From Sipunculus nudus (Eukaryota; Annelida; Sipuncula; Golfingiida; Sipunculidae): DNA of 64,000 nucleotides. The notes beneath the pieces were generated by a model. That model saw only the letters and a list, made by a program, of their open reading frames with translations. It was not told where the DNA came from and made no database searches. Location of the stretch: assembly GCA_026874595.1 (NCBI GenBank), contig CM049317.1:37976401-38040400 (forward strand). The letters run 5' to 3'. Of the stretch, positions 22,616 through 34,690 are shown piece after piece (within the stretch, counting starts at the first letter, position 1; each line of letters starts with the position of its first letter). A program made the position numbers and the translations under genes.

Positions 22616-23205
22616 ACTGAACAATCTTTCCAGCTCATGATGAAGACATTGGAAATTTTCTCCAAATATTCTTCAATTAAAATAAATTATGATAAATCAG
22701 AGATTGCCTGGATAGGTCATTGGAAAGACAGAACACACCATATAGGTGACGTGACTGTAAATGGGTTAATCTAAATAATAAAAGTTTGAAAATACTTGGA
22801 GTTCATTTCACATACAACACACAATTATTTAATACTCTTAACTTTCGAAAACCTGAGAGAGATTTTAAAGCATTTCTTAACCTTTGGTCAGGAACACAAT
22901 TAACTGTCTATGGAAGGATTAAGGTATTGAAGTCACTGGCATTGTCAAAACTGTTGTATATTTGTAATTTGTGCACAATTCCAAATGGGTTTATAAAAGA
23001 TATACAACAGGTATGTAACAGGTTTATTTGGAAAGGAAAACGACCCAAAGTGAAATTTACAACAGCAATAGGAAATTATAATAATGGAGGTTTGAAAATG
23101 CCAGATGTAAATGCAATCATACAGACACAAAGGATAAAATGGATAAACAGGTTACTGAATGGAAAGTGTAAAAAGTGGAAAGCTATTCCATTATTTTATT
23201 TGGAA
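22616..23205 (+). pseudogene. LINE ORF2, middle part (RT thumb/connector)
   Basis: It directly continues the frame interrupted at 15858: TEQSFQLMMKTLEIFSKYS is the segment that follows the FADD box in L1-like RTs. It then reads NYDKSEIAWIG, one stop or frameshift near 22774, KILGVHF, GRIKVLKSLALSKLLY, RFIWKGKRPKV and GGLKMPDVN, all in the order known for the RT-to-C-terminal connector. It ends in WKAIPLFYLE, where the second insertion (23206) cuts the next codon. The portion after 23205 is at 28283. Confidence 0.85.
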
Positions 23206-26200
23206 ACAAGGGACCCATGGGTCATGGCGCTCAGCTGTTATATGTGATCGCAAAATATGATATGGAAGAGGAGGTAGACAAAGGCTGGTTTTGTGTGGTA
23301 ATATAAGCTCTATTATGAGTTGACAGTGTTTAACTAAAGTTATGTAAGATTTTGATAATACCCTTTGAGCCAAGGAAGAGGATTGATGTCCTTTATATTA
23401 TTTACAGTTGGATTTGGTGTGCTATTATCACACAGGTTTTGACTTAGCCATAAAACTTTACCTACATTGCAGCAGAATTATTTGAAAAGTTAAACTATTT
23501 ACTAAAATTAATAACAAATATTGTGTCAATATAATTTAAATTAAAAATAATAACAATATCATCTGTTTCCTTTCAGCAAAGATTTTTTAATAATATTATC
23601 AAAATAAATGATTATTAAAATAATATTATAGAATATGTTCAACTATTGTCTTATGACAATTATTAACATTACAGAAATCATAATGAGAACTTGTCTCAGA
23701 TCTGATTTTTTATCATATTCAAATTTTTTTATTTAAAAAAATGTATCAGAAAATATTTGAAGTAATCTCAGCTATGAAAGCATTATATGTGTAAAAAATA
23801 ACCAAATGATATGAACACCCTATAAATTTACAAGGAGAAATCTATAGATGGGCAAGTTTAATTATATTAACTGAAATATAGACACCAGTAATATAAATTT
23901 TGATTATTTACATAGTCTTATGCAAGCTGTTACAGCCACATGTCTAAATGTCATTAGTGAAACATTTTGACATGTTTATTCTGTGCTTGTCTGAGTAAAA
24001 TTTAAAAATGTTGACATATTTAATTTTTTTTTTAAATTTTGAAATAAATATAAATTAACAAGCTGAAACACTTGGAATATACCTGGAAATTTAGACTAAT
24101 ATTATCAACTGCATCTTTGTCTATTGTTAATTTCCTTCATACAATCACTAATAGTATAGAACAATATAATTTAATTTTTTTTTTAATTATATAACTAAAA
24201 AGAAAAATACCAAAGGTGACTCAATGGTGTTATTTGGAATACATTTTCATCCATCCATACAAAATGAATAAAACATCAGTAACTGCAAGGTAATTCCCTG
24301 TTACTCATCAACTGTCAAATTCCATTTCTACTGATTTTTTTTAAAGTTGTTGTTATAGACCTATAAAATTTTATTTATTTATTGTTTATTGTTATGCTGT
24401 TGGTCTAAACAACTAATAGATGAGTTGGGTTGGACATATGGATCAACTGAGGCAAGCCATAAGCTGCCTGGCTGACTAGTATATGCCCCGCCTCAAGCAT
24501 GCATAATTGGCCTGAGAGTTCAACTAGGGGACAAACAGGTGACTGAAGAGGGACTGGGTAGATCCTAGGGTCTGACATGGTCTCATAAAAACTATAATAA
24601 AAGCTACAGTGTTTGGCCAATTTCTTTCAACTTTCAAAAGTAACAAGCTGAAATCCTAATTTCTGCATGATATGAAATTTATATCAACAGTCCTTACAGG
24701 AAACAAACATTCCATGGTCAAAGTTAGGCAAAATTTAAGGTACCGATTTTATATTTATGCTAATAACTTGTAAAATTTGAAAAATTCAGAACTAATTTTA
24801 GTATACAATTGAATCTTGATTAAATAATGTTATATCCATGACAAAAAAAATCTCTAGCTTCAGCAATTCTCATGTTAAGGGAGTAAATATATTTCTTGTT
24901 TTTTTTTACAAAGTGCATTATGTTTAGGCCCATACCTTAAAACAATTTCCCAATACTGACATCATTTTTGGCATGTGCAAAGAGTATGAATAGAAGAACA
25001 TGTATATTATATGTGATGAAAGTCAGATCAGTTGTTGTGATATTAGGCAGTCTTGAAGTGTAACAATGGGTTTTTTTAATTGAAAACTGATTTTTTTCTT
25101 AATATCTCGAAGGAATGAAGTTTTAGTGACCAAACTTTTGGTATGAGGTTTGGGGGACATCTAGCTTTATGCCAAATTTTGGGAGCAGAGATGGCCTGGG
25201 AAGCTGGGGAGCTGAGCTCTAGCCAACTGCATAATACTTGCTTGATCTAAACAATACTTTGAATGGCGCTTGAAAACTTGAATACAAGGGACCCATGGGT
25301 CACGGCGCTCAGCTGATCGTGATTGGACTATAAATGTTTCTCCACTGTGATACTATATGGAGTCGAAAAAGCTTATGAATATCATGGACATGTTGGGCTA
25401 TTATAAAGGAATGTAATGTAATTTGTGAGTAAATGATAAATGAAATTACCTGACTGATGGATTAATAGAGTAAAATATAGTGGTTTATTTTTATTTATTT
25501 AGGAGGGGTTGAAAATCGTGATATATGTGAGCAAATATGAATGCAATGACAGCAGTAATAAGCAGTAGTAGAATGATGATAAGGCTATTTGTTGAAGGAT
25601 CTAAAGTGTATGGTAGTCTGCAAGCTTTCAGTTTGACAGATATGAAGTTATGGTTAACTATGCTGATGAAGTGATTTATAAATTTGTGACTGTATGACAC
25701 AATATCTCTTTAGTCTTGACAAGGTACATTATTGTGATGCCCACTATGTCTACATATTACACAATATTGACATAATTTCTGGCATGTACATAGGTACCTA
25801 TGGATGAATAGTTATACAAATTCTAAATATATGATTGCAAACTAATACTCTGACAAGACTGTCATGAAGAAAGTCTGTCAGTAAAGTTTTGAGATACTGT
25901 GATGCATATGAAAATTTACAGATGGACAGGCAAGTGGACAGAATGGACTAATACCTTTATTTCACTTTCAAGGGAATAATGCATTTAAGTTTATATATAA
26001 GCCTATTTGTTTTAAGCATATCCACTTTTTCCATTAAGAAGTTTTCATCTGAATCAATTTTTTTTATTTACAGGTTTTATAAAATTTTAATAAAAAACTG
26101 AAAATATAAGTTAAAATATTAGAATAGTTGCAAAAGTTGCAATCATTATATATACAGAGTAAAAAACTGAAACTATAAGTTTAAATATTAGAATTGTTGC

Positions 26201-28282
26201 AAAAGTTGCAATCATCATATATCCAGAGTGTAGCTCATACTGGGTCATATTATGCATACACATATATTTTATTATTTTTAAATCATAAATGTTTAAACTG
26301 AATTTATAAGAAAATAATGCCACAACATGGCATCTACAAGAATATTCCTTGAATCACTATTAAAAAGTTTTGCACACTGGAGTTTTCAGTACGTGCTTAA
26401 TTTTATTCACCAAAATAAAATAAAAGATTCAGTAAATTTGATAAAATAAAACATCTTTTCAAATAAAGTATACACACTGTTGGTTGAATGAGGGACAAAC
26501 AATATCATTGTGCTAATTACTATCCCAGTTTTAATTTATTACTGGAATTAATAGTCAATTTCACACCTGGTGAAGTTTTTACTCTTCTGAAGTAAGGAAT
26601 TACTTATCTGATAAACATCCACACTTTCACAGCAATACACCACTTTGTGGACACAATTTAATGTACACTTTAATCATTGTAACCCTGGTGGTACAATACA
26701 AAATCTAAAAAGTAGCATAGCCTAGAATAAGAATGAATCAAATACAGAAAATAATAACATTCATCTAGTTTATACACCATCTGGGGGGGGGGGGGAGTGC
26801 AGGGCAGAGGGGAAGCCTGCTGGTAGTGGCCAAGCTTAGCCAAGGCAAGCTGGGTGGGCTAGATGTAAACAACACTTGACATGGTGTATGAAAACGTGAA
26901 TAAAAGCTATTCTTTCCAATCAATTTCTTTGAAATTTCAGATTTTAAAAGATTAAATCCTTATGTTTATATGCTGTGAAAATTAAATCAACAGTGCCAAA
27001 GTTGGACAAAATTTCAGGTATTGATTTTTTATTTATGCAAATAACTTGAAAAAATTGCAAAATTCATATCTATTCATTGGGTAAACAATTGAATCTTGGT
27101 TAAATAAAGTTATATTCCTGAAAAAAAGTCTCTAGGTTCAGCAATTCTCATGTTAGGTGAGTAAATAAATTTCCTGTTTTTTTTTAAAAACTGCATTATA
27201 TTTTGGCACATAACTTCAAAATAATACCCAATACTGACCTAATTTTTGGTATGTTCATAGAAATGTATGAAAGAATGTGATTACTAAATATGATCAAAAA
27301 CAGATCAGTGGTTTTGATATTAGGCAGCCTTGAAGTGTAACAATGGCTTTTTTTATGGAAAATGGAGGTTTTTCCTTAATATCTCAAAGGAACGAAGTCC
27401 TAATGATCTAATTTTCGATTTGGTAGGAGATTTTGGGGACATCTAAAATTATGCCAACAGCCTGGGGAGCATAGAGATGTGCACTGAATGACCTACAGTC
27501 ATCAAAGTGGACTGCTTGACAATGTAAGGGAATACAACAAGAGCCTCTAAAAAATTCAATTACTAGCCTAATTTTGCAGCTTTTATTTTCAAATTTCAGA
27601 TTTTAACAGATTAAATCCTTATGTGTACATGCTGTGAAAATTAAATCCACAGTACTTACAGGAAAAAAAACGTGCCGTGGCCAAAGTTGGGCAAAATTTA
27701 AGGTACCAACTTTATATTTTTGCCATTATTTAAAAAAATTTAACAGATTTTGATCTAATTTTTGGTATACAATTAAATTTTGATTAATTAAAGTTGTATT
27801 ACTGAAAAAAAGTCCCTACCTTTAACACTTTTGGTCTCAAGTGACCAAATATCTTTCCTGATTTTTTTACAAAGTCCATTATGTTTGGGCCCATAACTTT
27901 TTTAAATTAAACAATACTGACTTAATTTCTGGCATTTACATAGGAACTATATAGAGGAACATTTATGGTAAATATGAAGAAAACCAGATGAGTGGTTTTG
28001 ATATTAGGTAGTCCTGAAGTGTAAAAATAGATTTCTAATAAAAAATTGTGGTTTTTCCTTAATATTTCGAAGGAACGTAGTCCTATTGACCAAATTTTCG
28101 GCATGGTGGGAGATTTTGGGGACATCTAACTGTATGCCGAATTTCAGATTCGTAGGTCCAACGGTGTCGAAACGTGCCAGTCTTACGGATGGACATCCAG
28201 ACGAACAGACAGACCGACGGACGGACGACGGACAATGGACCACGACTATAGCTCAGATGACTTATAGTCAGCTGAGCTAAAA
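23206..28282 (+). mobile_element. 5077-bp Helentron-like insertion in LINE ORF2 (family A, composite)
   Basis: It starts ACAAGGGACCCATGGG with GCTCAGCTG and ends with an RGAC-rich array (about 28190-28232), the 13-bp hairpin and CTAAAA. Excising 23206-28282 restores TTGGAA|ATAGGTGGT in frame, again an A/A site with no duplication. Inside are AT-rich family A sequence (23515-24400) and three internal units (about 24670-25200, 26960-27480, 27630-28230). A second 5' end (ACAAGGGACCCATGGG at 25284) without a 3' end of its own indicates a nested copy that has lost its terminus. No coding region. Confidence 0.8.
25284..26900 (+). mobile_element. Nested family A 5' end (copy A4), right border undefined
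   Basis: ACAAGGGACCCATGGGTCAC with GCTCAGCTG marks a new element start inside the 23206-28282 insertion. The following sequence is AT-rich and without genes. It contains a direct duplication of about 60 bp (26128-26150 and 26188-26212, GCAAAAGTTGCAATCAT) and a run of 12 G at about 26784. The right limit given here is only where the next recognisable family A unit begins. Confidence 0.45.
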
Positions 28283-29326
28283 ATAGGTGGTATTAATGCT
28301 ATTTTGCATAATTTCGAAGTAACAGCTGTACCAGGCAAAATTCCACTGTTTTATAAGGAAGGTTTTAGAGACTGGGCTTCATTTAATAGTAAAACTCCAG
28401 AAACCTATCAAGAGGTTTTGAGAGAGCTACTCTGGAATAACAAATATATTTTAGTTAACAAAAAGAGTATATTTTACAGAGAACTCAGTGAGAGTGGAAT
28501 TAACTATGTATCTGACATTTTCAGCCATAATGGACATATGCTTAAAGTTGAAGAGGTTTTAAATCAGTATCAAAGTATACCAAACATTACTTATTTCAAC
28601 TGGGTACAAATATACCACTCATTACCAATATCGTGGCTAAGGATACTTAAAAATGAAAATTACCTTACTGATGTTACCAATGATCTTAAGCATATATCTG
28701 ATACTACTTCACTTATTACCAAGACTATATATGAAAAGATAATTGAAAAGAAATTAGAGTCTTCATCAGCATTTTATTTTTGGAAGAATAATCACAAACT
28801 GGATGAAAAACGGTGGGGGTATTGCTTAGAAGCAATTTATGGGGTCAGTATAGATGCTTATTCCCGTGAGTTCCAATATAAACTGCTAAATAATTATTTG
28901 CCTCTAAATCAAATTTTATTTAAATGGAATCTAAAGGACACTGATAAGTGTTCATATTGTGTAGAAACTGCAGAATCAGTACAACATCTATTTTATGAAT
29001 GTAGTAGAGCCACTTCTCTTTATATTAGAATTTTTAAATATTTTTCTGGCAGCAAAGTAATATTACCAGAATGGAAACTTCATGTTGCATTGTTTGGTTG
29101 TGTACCTGTTAATAATGATAATCTGTTAGTTAACCAAATTTTGCTTGTAATGAGGATAATATTGTATAAAAATCGTGAATCAACTCATGGAAATTTAGAA
29201 AGAGCAGTTGTACAGCTGCTCCATAAATTTTTACAATACTTGAAAAATATATATATGATAGAGATTAGAATTGCAAGAAGACACAACATATTGAATTTCA
29301 TCAAGAAAAATGGGAACCTGTTTTAA
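28283..29326 (+). pseudogene. LINE ORF2, C-terminal part with CCHC-like knuckle
   Basis: Open for about 347 codons from the insertion edge to the stop at 29326. It continues the frame interrupted at 23205 (IGGINAIL, then IPLFYKEGF, the usual order). Counting from the Met at 28304, C216, C219, H228 and C233 (CSYC then HLFYEC) form the zinc-knuckle motif found near the C-terminus of L1/Tx1 ORF2 proteins. This stretch has no internal stop, so it can look like an independent 340-residue gene; it is the tail of the LINE. Confidence 0.85.
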
Positions 29327-29573
29327 ACCATTTATTAAAGAATATTAATATATTATTTTTTTTCTTAGTTGAAACATGACACGTTTTAAGTACAAGCTTT
29401 CTAAACCTACATGTGGTTGTATGTGTAGTTTGTGTATTTTCCATGTTTTTGTAAATTTATGTTTCCATGTTTTCCCATGTATGTTTTGTAAACTTGTAAT
29501 ATGTGAAACAGCTGAAAGTGTATGTATTGGTTTATGAAATAAATATATGTAAAAAAAACTAAAAAAAAAAAAA
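29327..29573 (+). other. LINE 3' UTR, poly(A) signal and tail
   Basis: AT-rich 3' UTR with AAATAAA near 29536 and an A-rich tail from about 29550 to 29573. The next bases belong to a LINE relic in the opposite orientation. Confidence 0.75.
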
Positions 29574-31020
29574 CTGTGCATTTACAATTTGTCTCAAGCC
29601 TTCCTGTAAGGAATCTGACAGAAATCTTTTGACCCAAGAGATTTTGATTGCTTCTATCTTTGACTTCGGTGAATCATGTTTAAACCACCTTTTTCTAGTG
29701 GTGACAGTAAATTAGATCTCTGAATCTTTCCTTTTTTACCCCATATGAATTTAAAAAATGTTTGTTCTACTTGTTTTATAAAGTTCATTGAAGGACTGGG
29801 CAGAACCTGAATTATATACATAAGCTGAGACATTACAAGTGACTTGATTACAGTAATTTTTCCAGACAATGACATGGTTCTTTTTGACCATGTATTAATA
29901 ATAACTTTTATTTTACATAAGATTTCTTTGTAATTTAACTCTTTCATTATCCGCCAATTGGGGTGGATTAAAATACCAAGCATATTTATTGGACCGGGAC
30001 ACCAACCAACCCCTTTTCATGAATTTTGTTTTTATTGCTCGTGCTTTCAAAATAGGCATCACCACTGTTTTGACTATGTTCACCTTAAGACCTGAAATTT
30101 GCTAATATTTATTGAAAATGGTCATGGTTTCCTGGATTGAAGAGGTACCTCCTGTTAATGTGAGTGCTGTGTCATCAGCATATTGTACGATCTTGTGTTC
30201 TTTTCCAGCAATCATTACACCATATATATTTGGGTCATTTCTAATTTTTAAGGCTAGAATTTCTGATGCAATTATAAATAGATAGAGAGAGGGCATCCCT
30301 ATCTCACTCCTCTTTTAATTGGGAAGTATTCTGTTGCCCAGCCTCTGTTGAAAATGCTGCTACTGATATCTGTATAAAGTAGATTGATCCATTTCCTAAA
30401 ACAAGACCCAAAATTAAATACATTTAAAGAATTTTGTATGTGCGACCACTGCAAAAAATCAACGCCTTTTCAAAATCAACTGATATAAAATAACTGGTTG
30501 ACTTTTGTTTCTTAAGATATGCAATTATATTTGAAATTTTTATCAAGTTTCCCCCTATAAATCTTTTTTTCATGAAACCTGTCTGACGCATGGATGGTGG
30601 TATATGGTTCATTTGAAAAGAATAATTTATAGCACTTATAAAATAATTTTTTTGATCATTCCAGAAAGTTTTGTAGAATTCAGCAGGAAAACAATCTGGC
30701 CCTGGTGACTTATTAAATTTCAAAGTATTTAGAGTTTTGTGTTTTTATTTAGAGTTTTTTTTTTTTAGAGTTCTATTTCAGAGACTTCTTCGTCACACAT
30801 TTTTCTTTCTTCATCAGTTAGGATATTATGTCTGTCTTGGTTAAAGAATTCTTGTTTATGTTTATCATTTACATTTGCAGCCTTTTATAATAATTTATAA
30901 TAATTAAGCTCCTCATTTAGGATAGATTTGTTGTTTGTGGTTATATTTCCTGAGCTGTCCTTTAATCTTGATATAGATTTTTTCTGAAAATTCCTCTTTT
31001 CACGATTCAAACAGTATCAT
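29574..31020 (-). pseudogene. LINE ORF2 relic (RT domain), minus strand
   Basis: Decayed L1/Tx1-like reverse transcriptase read from about 31015 down to 29583. Recognisable in order are a helical linker (about 30780-31010), NKSPGPDCFPAEFYKTFW (about 30670-30715), TGFMKKRFIG, the motif A remnant SVDFEKA (about 30465), a GVR*GCPLS motif B with a stop where Gln is expected (about 30300), and QYADD motif C (about 30180). Then come LGILI, GKITVIKSL and WGKKGKIQRS (29654-29983). Between SMRQ and TGFMKK the usual block of about 40 residues is missing, so there is a deletion. Several stops and frameshifts are present. It differs in sequence from the plus-strand LINE at 13039. Confidence 0.8.
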
Positions 31021-31137
31021 GTAGGTTTATTGCCTTCCTATCTTCATTACCTTCTTATCATCAGTGCACCTGAACCAGAGGTTGGCACTGCATGGATTAT
31101 TCATTTGGACAGGCTCTGACATTGGTATCCCAATGAC

Positions 31138-31235
31138 CAGTGGCGTCAATTTTTCTTCCGGGGGGGGCGGATGACTTTGTATACACACACACACACATGT
31201 ATATACCTTTTTCAGCATTTCTGAGTGACATATTC

Positions 31236-31282
<47 letters not shown>

Positions 31283-32385
31283 ATATTATATATATATATA
31301 TATATATATTATATATTATATATATATATATATATATAATGAATGTATAATTTTTATTATTATCATTATATATACTAAATATTATATTTCAAATTTTGAA
31401 TAATAATAATGATTTAGAAAAAATAAGTTATTTTGTGAATCCTAAGCAAGGTTTAGATATTACACTGATTATAGTCCGCCACGTACGGACTCCATTTATC
31501 TGTGAGAGAGAGAGTTATCTGGCGGTGAGAGTTCAACCTGCGGTACATGGAGGGACCTGTAACATGAAATACCACTGCTTGTTGGGCGATAGAGAAGCAG
31601 TCTTGTATTTATATATAGAATTAAACTTATTATGTATCAAATTAAATTGATATATCACCTTTATGTGCACCTGTAAATGTTTTTTATCCTTTAAACTGCC
31701 GGGGTTTAGTTGTTGCATGCGCAACAGGACACCGCCGGTTAAGGAATCCCATGCAAATTAGGTGGGCAATCTATGCAAAAGAGGAATTCAGGGAGGCTTT
31801 TCCCAGGAATGCCAGTGTCGTGCACTATGATAGACCATATTTTCATAAGCATCCTTCCCATCATACATAGCGTGTCATCAATTATGCTAATTGCCTATTG
31901 GCTCTTTAAACTTGAAGGCTCTAGTGGCCCGACGGAGACGAAGTTATATCCATACTTTATTACATACTGATCATTCAGCAAAAGTTTGGTCCCAACGGGG
32001 TCCAAGCATCTGTAACAATAATAATATTTGGGGTTTGACTGGTGTCCTCACGTTACACAAGGCATTTTCATATCTTAGGGGTTGTACGGATCCATACAAC
32101 CTTGGATAGTATAGACTCTCCCCGCCAGAGGCTGCAGTGCTTGATCATTGTTTACTATAATAATTAATATATGTCAGCTCTGCAAGACTGCAGCAACATT
32201 GATTAGTAAATGGATCGAAAGTCTTTAATTCCATTAGTTAATTTATTTCATTTGCAATATTATTAAATTATTCTCTGAAAAGTGGGGGATGATTACATTG
32301 ACCATCCGCCCCTTGCCAAAAAGTGGGTGGTATATATACACCCCCCCCCCCCTCCCCCCCCCCCCCCTCCATATTGACGCCCCTG
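31138..32385. mobile_element. Non-autonomous hAT element with 8-bp target duplication
   Basis: The left end CAGTGGCGTCAAT (31138) and right end ATTGACGCCCCTG (to 32385) are imperfect terminal inverted repeats of the CAGNGGCG type. They are flanked by perfect 8-bp direct repeats CCAATGAC at 31130-31137 and 32386-32393. Eight-bp duplications and this end motif are typical of hAT transposons. The subterminal parts are a G run (about 31160) and long C runs (about 32341-32368), which are also inverse to each other. No hAT transposase is encoded. A (TA)n tract lies at 31221-31340. Confidence 0.85.
31221..31340. repeat. (TA)n microsatellite
   Basis: Interrupted TA dinucleotide tract inside the hAT element. 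The short ORFs of alternating Ile and Tyr over it are spurious. Confidence 0.9.
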
Positions 32386-32393
32386 CCAATGAC

Positions 32394-32774
32394 TATGTTA
32401 CCTACCCCGTGCGAGGATGTTGACATGATCCGAGGGGGTACAATTTTCCTTGTTGACTTAGAATTCCTAAATAACTGGTAAAAATTAGACTTAGCCAACA
32501 AATGTCTATGGAGGATACGTTCATGGATAGTAATGTCCTCTGGTGATATTTACAACTTACAGCTCCTCTGTTGATAAGTCCCCGAGCGATAAAGCGGCAG
32601 CTCAGTTTGTTGCATTATTCACAGTCTCTCTTATCCAGAAGCCGAGAGCAAACGAGGATATCGAAAATTGCCGACTGCTCTCTTTGTAGCGCCCCCTTTG
32701 TCAGTCTTTGAAAACCAAAGTAAATTGATAAGGCGGGAACAGCGTGCCCCTAAATCCCATTGTGGAAACAGGTT
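32394..32774. other. Unassigned sequence between hAT element and LINE ORF1 relic
   Basis: GC-richer than its neighbours and without a recognisable gene. If the flanking minus-strand LINE pieces belong to one element, this is where the ORF2 endonuclease should lie, but no endonuclease motif is visible. Part of ORF2 is therefore missing or these are two different LINEs. Confidence 0.35.
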
Positions 32775-33720
32775 CACACAGCGGTCATCACTCAGACTGG
32801 TGCTGAGGTTTCCTCAATCGGAGTTTCATTACCATTGATGATGAGGCGCCCGCGCCAGAAACGGACTTTCTTGTGGTCTCGGTGCGCCTGGTGCATTTGT
32901 GTAGAAGCTTTCTTCTTCATGATGTAGAGGCCTAACGTTCTTTCACCAGGTCCTCCACGAAGAAAACGTCACCTCGGTCTCTCGGGATTTTGTTCTCCTT
33001 TTGTGCTCGGAGAACAGAATTTCTTACCGGCCGACTACAGAGTTTTGCAATTATGTGTTTGGGAACACCTTGAATTTTCTTCCGAGTCCTGTGCGCTATC
33101 TCTATGGCCCCCATCGTATCCTCCTTGCTCATATCTCCGAGTAATTTATTTTCAATGATAGTCTTTGCCACAATATTTTTCCAGTTTTCACCAGATTGTT
33201 CAGTAACCCCCAAGAGTCTGAGGTTATATTCTCGAGAGTGCCGTTTTTGTCCAGAACTTTCGATTTAACTATAGTGAGCTTCCGTTGTATCTCTTGTTTT
33301 TCTGTTTTCAGTTTGCGAATTTCTTCTTTCAGGGACTTGTTTTCTCTTTCAATAATATGTCTTTTCTTGTGTTTAGCTTTTCAACATCGTTCCGAGTATA
33401 TTGAAGGCTCTTTAATGCTCCATCTACTCTCTCAACCAAACTGGAATGATTATTTTCTATTGCTTGCACTTGGGATTTTATATTCTCCAGATCAGATAAC
33501 AGTGACTCTAAATTGCTGTATAATTAATCCCAGTGTTTTTTCTAACCTTTCACATTTTGTGTCCACGACTGCTACAACTGCATCCCAGTGTTTTTTCTAA
33601 CCTTTCACATTTTGTGTCCACGACTGCTACAACTGCGTCGTTCATCAATGCTTGGTGAACTCATGCTTAGTGAACCTGAAGTGACTTTTCCTCTTTTTTG
33701 GACAGTTCAAAACATTTTTC
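32775..33720 (-). pseudogene. LINE ORF1 relic (coiled coil + RRM + CTD), minus strand
   Basis: Read from about 33700 downward: a Lys/Glu-rich coiled coil, HSREYNLRLLGV at about 33230 (RRM strand 1), then 32932-33213 with AIEIAHRTRKK, SVLRAQKENKIPRD and VFFVEDLVKER. After a frameshift it gives IMKKKAS and VRFWRGRLIING (about 32830-32920), the usual end of an L1 ORF1 C-terminal domain. The order and motifs are those of an L1 ORF1 RNA-binding protein. A 54-bp direct tandem duplication (33530-33637) lies in the coiled-coil region. It may be the ORF1 of the ORF2 relic at 29574-31020. Confidence 0.75.
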
Positions 33721-33869
33721 AATACCATTTTTTTCACGGTCGGTTGAATCTGACTTACTCTTCGATCTGGTCTTCATATATAACCTCTCTGACATATTTC
33801 GCAGGGAATATCCTTCACATTTGGTGCAAGCTCACGTCCGTGAGTGCTACTATGCATCCATATTGAACC

Positions 33870-34690
33870 GGAATGACACAAACCATATTGATACAAACCA
33901 CAATGATACAAACCACAATTATACAAACAACAATGATACAAACCACAATGATACAAACACAAGATAAAAACCATATGATGAAAACCACAATGATGAAAAC
34001 CACATTGATACAAAACACAATGATACAAACCACATTGATACAAACCACAATGATAAAAACCACAATTATACAAACAACAATGATACAAACCACAATGATA
34101 CAAACACAAGATAAAAACCATTTGATTCAAACCACAATGATACAAACCACAATGAAACAAACCACAATGATAAAAAAAACCACAGTTATACAAACCACAT
34201 TGATACAAACTACAATGATACAAACACCAATGATAAATAACCACAATGATATAAACCCAAAGATACAATCAATGATTCAAACCAGAATTATACAAACCAC
34301 AATGATAAAAAAAACAATGATGCAAACCAGAATGATGCAAACCAGAATTAAAAAAAAAATGATAAAAACCACAGTTATACAAACCACTATGATACAAACC
34401 ACAAAGATACAAACCACAATGATACAAACAACATTGATACTAACTAAAATAATAAAAACCACAGTCATACAACCACAATGATAAAAACCACAATGATACA
34501 AACCACAATGATACAAACCACAGTGATACAAACCACAATGATACAAACCACAATGATACAAACCACAGTGATACAAACCAAAATGATAAAAAACCAAAAT
34601 GATATAAACCACAATGATAAAACCACAATGATACAAACAACAATGGTACAAACAACATTTTTAAAACCACAGTGATACAAACCACAATGA
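33870..34690. repeat. 15-bp minisatellite, long copy (about 55 units)
   Basis: Degenerate tandem copies of a 15-mer close to AAACCACAATGATAC with a few one-base slips. Because 15 is a multiple of 3, several frames on both strands stay open for 100-200 codons (for example 33873-34481 plus and 33774-34268 minus), giving MIQTT or CGLYH pentapeptide strings. Nothing suggests that these are expressed. It is followed by the same unique flank as the short copy at 4774-4937/7301-7522. Confidence 0.9.

Larger units (their letters stand above)
13039..29573 (+). mobile_element. L1/Tx1-like LINE split by two large insertions
   Basis: One LINE with ORF1 (13039-13855), ORF2 (14063-29326, in three pieces), 3' UTR, an AATAAA signal near 29537 and a poly(A) tail ending at 29573. 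Subtracting the insertions 15859-22615 and 23206-28282 leaves about 4.7 kb, a normal length for this group with some internal deletion. The order APE endonuclease, RT, CCHC-like knuckle and the presence of a coiled-coil/RRM ORF1 are those of L1/Tx1-clade elements. It is dead: ORF1 has a frameshift, and ORF2 has frameshifts, stops and a deletion in addition to the insertions. The 3' end abuts a minus-strand LINE relic. Confidence 0.85.

Noticed and set aside
1287..28125. Recurrent minus-strand ORF of about 70 codons (MSPKSPT/MSQRSPT type) at 1287-1499, 1963-2181, 4038-4241 and 27922-28125
   Set aside because: It recurs only because it lies in the family A internal unit. The copies differ by frame-neutral chance changes and the frame is lost in other units (for example 25100 and 27400), so there is no sign of selection.
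28304..29326. A free-standing 340-residue gene
   Set aside because: The frame is open from the insertion border at 28283 and carries the LINE C-terminal zinc knuckle. It is the tail of ORF2.
33774..34481. ORFs of 164-202 codons on both strands (MIQTT and CGLYH repeats)
   Set aside because: They are translations of a 15-bp minisatellite. A period divisible by three keeps frames open on both strands, and no start context, conservation or domain supports coding.
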